From: Leeia aquatica
GTDB taxonomy: Bacteria > Pseudomonadota > Gammaproteobacteria > Burkholderiales > Leeiaceae
Direction: 5' to 3'
NCBI RefSeq assembly: GCF_012641365.1
Contig: NZ_JABAIM010000003.1
Coordinates: forward strand, 62,001 to 126,000
DNA length: 64,000 nt
The notes under the pieces were generated by a model. It had not been told where the DNA came from, ran no database searches, and saw only the letters and a program-made list of their open reading frames with translations. Both the position numbers and the translations under genes were made by a program. How positions within the stretch are numbered: position 1 is the stretch's first letter; each line of letters begins with the position of its first letter. Of the stretch, positions 62,040 through 64,000 are shown piece by piece.

Positions 62040-62897
62040 ATGCGTACATCCCTTGAGCTGAGCCTGCAGCAGGTCAACCGCGTGGTTGACCACATCGAAG
62101 CAGAACTGGGCCAATCCTTGCAGGCGGAGGATCTGGCCGCATTCGCCCAGCTGTCCGTCTGGCAGCTACACCGGCTGTTCCGGGCGGTGGTGGGTGAATC
62201 GCTGATGGACTATGTCCGTCGCCGCCGTCTGGCGCAAGCGAGCGAACAGTTACGGTACAGTCAGCATAGTGTGCTGGACATTGCCCTGGCCTGCGGCTTT
62301 GACTCGCATGAGGTTTTTACCCGCGCTTTCCGCCGCGAGTTTCATTGCTCGCCCACCCAGTATCGACGTGCCGAGCAGCTGCCCGCCAGCTTCCCGCGGC
62401 CCCGCCTCACCCCGGAATACCTGCTGCACCGCTTTGAGGGCATCACACTGACACCGGAATGGCAAACCCTTCCCGAACGGCACGTCGCGGGACTCGGTTT
62501 GCAGTTGTATGGCCATGAGTCAGCCCAGCTGATCCCCGATCTGTGGCGCAAGCTCCGCACCCACCCGCAAGTACAGCAGTCTGCCGCCTGGGGGGTGCTG
62601 GATATCAGCCCGGACCAGCGCCAGCTGCGCTATCTGGCTGCCATTGCATGGCCTGAGGGCAGCCCCGTTCCGGAAGGCTGGCAGGCGCGCCGGATACCGG
62701 CTGGCCGCTATGCCCGCTTCCAGCACCAGGGCAGTGTCGCCAGCATCCAGCACAGCGTCAATTACCTGCATGCGGTGTGGCTGCCGCAGTCCGGGCAACA
62801 GCTGGCGGCGCGGCCCGAGCTGGAATACTACCCTCCGGATCAGATCATTCAACCCCAGCAGCTGCGGATGGACATGCTGCTGCCCGTTGACCTGTGA
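62040..62897 (+). CDS. AraC-family regulator with GyrI-like effector domain
   Basis: The 285-residue protein has two N-terminal helix-turn-helix motifs (LAAFAQLSVWQLHRLFRAVVGE and VLDIALACGFDSHEVFTRAFRREF) followed by a GyrI-like small-molecule-binding domain (about 135-285), as in Rob and SoxS/Rob-GyrI fusions. It likely senses a hydrophobic or cationic compound and activates nearby genes. The hydrolase gene begins 10 bases after its stop. Confidence 0.9.
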   Translation: MRTSLELSLQQVNRVVDHIEAELGQSLQAEDLAAFAQLSVWQLHRLFRAVVGESLMDYVRRRRLAQASEQLRYSQHSVLDIALACGFDSHEVFTRAFRREFHCSPTQYRRAEQLPASFPRPRLTPEYLLHRFEGITLTPEWQTLPERHVAGLGLQLYGHESAQLIPDLWRKLRTHPQVQQSAAWGVLDISPDQRQLRYLAAIAWPEGSPVPEGWQARRIPAGRYARFQHQGSVASIQHSVNYLHAVWLPQSGQQLAARPELEYYPPDQIIQPQQLRMDMLLPVDL

Positions 62898-62907
62898 GTG
62901 CCTCATC

Positions 62908-63900
62908 ATGCCCCGATCATTTCTACACCTGCTTGGTGTTTGCCTGATGCTACCCGTATTGAGCCAGGCCATCGGCCTGCAACGCTTTGAAGTCCAGGAC
63001 CCGGTACGGCAAAGCCGGATTGCGGCCCAGATGTGGTATCCCAGCGACAGTCCAGAGCAAACATTGCGGGTGGGCAGCTTCAGCCTGCAGGTTGCTGTCA
63101 ACGGTCGGCCACTTGAGGGCCGCCACCCTTTGCTGTTGATCTCGCATGGCAATGGCGGCAACAGCCTGGCACACCGTGATCTGGCGGACCACTTGGCTCG
63201 CGCCGGGTTTGTGGTGGTGACCTTCACCCATCCGTTTGACAATCACGAGAACCAGCAAGCGTTAGGCACCACCCTGCAATCACACGATCGCCCGCGTGAA
63301 TTGCAGCGGGTTCTGGACCATGTGCTAGCGGACCCGGCCTTGTCCAGCCGAGTTGATCCGCAGCGCATCGGCGCCATCGGCTTCTCGGCAGGCGGTTACA
63401 CCGTGCTGGCCAGTGCGGCAGGCGATGTGCAGCAAGCCCGCTATGACGCTTATTGCAGCAGCCAGCGCGATGACCCGCTGACCTGCAAGGCCTACCGCGA
63501 GCGAGGATTTATCCAGCCGGTGGAGCCAGTGTTGCCGGTGGTGGCGGACCCGCGCCTGAAAGCCCTGGTGCTGATGGCCCCGGCGGGGGTCTTCATGCTG
63601 AGCGATGAGCGTCTGCGCCAGTTGCAGCAGCCGGTCCTGCTCTATCAGGCCAGCCAGGACCACCTGATCCGCGAGCCGTTCAGTGTGGAGCGCCTGCGCA
63701 AGCTGCTTCCCAATATTCGTGGCGACCACCGCATCGAGGCGGGACATTTCGTTTTCATCGCCCCCTGCCCCTCAAACCTGGTCGCCGAACTGGCGGAGAT
63801 ATGCAGTGATGCGCCGGGCATTGACCGCGCCGCCATCCACCGCCGGATCAACAACGACGTCACCCTGTTCTTTCAGCAGCAATTACCGCCCGCCCCATGA
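62908..63900 (+). CDS. Secreted dienelactone hydrolase/PAF-acetylhydrolase-like alpha/beta hydrolase
   Basis: The 330-residue protein has a signal peptide (FLHLLGVCLMLPVLSQA), then an alpha/beta-hydrolase domain: LLLISHGNGGNSLAHRDLADHLA near 75, GFSAGGY with the nucleophile Ser near 165, SQDHLIRE with the acid near 255, and EAGHFVFIAPC with the His near 280. It belongs with the COG4188-type hydrolases. It is 10 bases after the AraC-like regulator, so the regulator probably controls it. Confidence 0.88.
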   Translation: MPRSFLHLLGVCLMLPVLSQAIGLQRFEVQDPVRQSRIAAQMWYPSDSPEQTLRVGSFSLQVAVNGRPLEGRHPLLLISHGNGGNSLAHRDLADHLARAGFVVVTFTHPFDNHENQQALGTTLQSHDRPRELQRVLDHVLADPALSSRVDPQRIGAIGFSAGGYTVLASAAGDVQQARYDAYCSSQRDDPLTCKAYRERGFIQPVEPVLPVVADPRLKALVLMAPAGVFMLSDERLRQLQQPVLLYQASQDHLIREPFSVERLRKLLPNIRGDHRIEAGHFVFIAPCPSNLVAELAEICSDAPGIDRAAIHRRINNDVTLFFQQQLPPAP

Positions 63901-63932
63901 CAAAACGCCCTTGCGGGCGTTTTGTCATGGGG
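63893..63932. terminator. Long bidirectional terminator hairpin
   Basis: CCCCATGACAAAACGCCC (63893-63910) pairs with all 18 bases of GGGCGTTTTGTCATGGGG (63915-63932) around TTGC. The hydrolase stop codon lies within the 5' arm. It sits between convergent genes and should end both messages. Confidence 0.85.
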
Positions 63933-63947
63933 GATCACAGCGCCCTG

Positions 63948-64000
63948 TCAGAACTGGGCATCGTCCATCAGCAGCACACTTTCAGCACCGCCGGTGACTT
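63948..64000 (-). CDS. C-terminal end of an unidentified minus-strand gene
   Basis: The minus strand reads VTGGAESVLLMDDAQF followed by a TGA (complement of 63948-63950); the rest lies beyond the window. The stop lies just beyond the bidirectional hairpin, as expected for a convergent gene end. The fragment is too short to identify. Confidence 0.45.
   Translation of the reverse strand, partial: VTGGAESVLLMDDAQF

Overview
The window is a gene-dense, GC-rich chromosomal segment, most likely from a betaproteobacterium of the Neisseriales/Burkholderiales type. Evidence is the petABC-sspA-sspB block, two Neisserial/Burkholderial-type trimeric porins, tRNA genes with encoded CCA, a fused CysG and an Mpl ligase. 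I see no insertion sequence, integrase, CRISPR array or rRNA operon.

Layout. 1-2205: the C-terminal part of GlcF, a GNAT acetyltransferase and a pirin. 2403-8015: a lone two-module non-ribosomal peptide synthetase with no thioesterase. 8070-16757: mostly housekeeping and metabolic genes: tRNA hydroxylase TrhP, a secreted protein, a second LexA-type repressor, an FTR1 iron permease with a periplasmic cupredoxin-like protein, a hemerythrin-like protein, a nitronate monooxygenase-like flavoprotein, a GlcD-type FAD oxidase and a frameshifted ADP-ribosylglycohydrolase.

16767-25734: a divergent polyamine/membrane island. Leftward are a multi-TM aminopropyltransferase (SpeE-like), a Tat-signal lipoprotein flavin oxidase and an alpha/beta hydrolase. 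Rightward are DUF350, an SPFH-SHOCT protein, a DUF4178 zinc-ribbon membrane protein, a 50-residue membrane peptide, SpeD and an SMC/OLD-like ATPase. The rightward genes overlap or nearly touch. This is my main candidate for an under-described system: decarboxylated SAM and aminopropyl transfer coupled to membrane-scaffold proteins.

26715-43336: an aryl polyene (APE) pigment cluster on the minus strand in the order apeC-D-E-F-G-H-I-J, aromatic amino acid ammonia-lyase, apeK-L-M-N-O-P-Q-R, then an extra FabB-like ketosynthase. It begins with a small secreted protein. Most junctions are ATGA-type stop/start overlaps, so it reads as one operon. The ligase, two ACPs, ketosynthases, ketoreductase and dehydratases would build the aryl polyene. 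ApeD/J/K/L/M/N would handle acyl transfer and export to the outer membrane. The ammonia-lyase could supply the aryl acrylate starter.

43581-64000: a DUF3142 lipoprotein with a TPR-like partner, cysG, tas, a Sel1-repeat protein, porin 1, a PrpF-family isomerase, tRNA-Arg and tRNA-Thr, sspB-sspA, petC-petB-petA (cytochrome bc1), porin 2, a DUF218 protein, mpl, a GGDEF protein with a degenerate signature, an AraC/GyrI-like regulator with a hydrolase, and the end of a minus-strand gene. Several strong intrinsic terminators separate these units.
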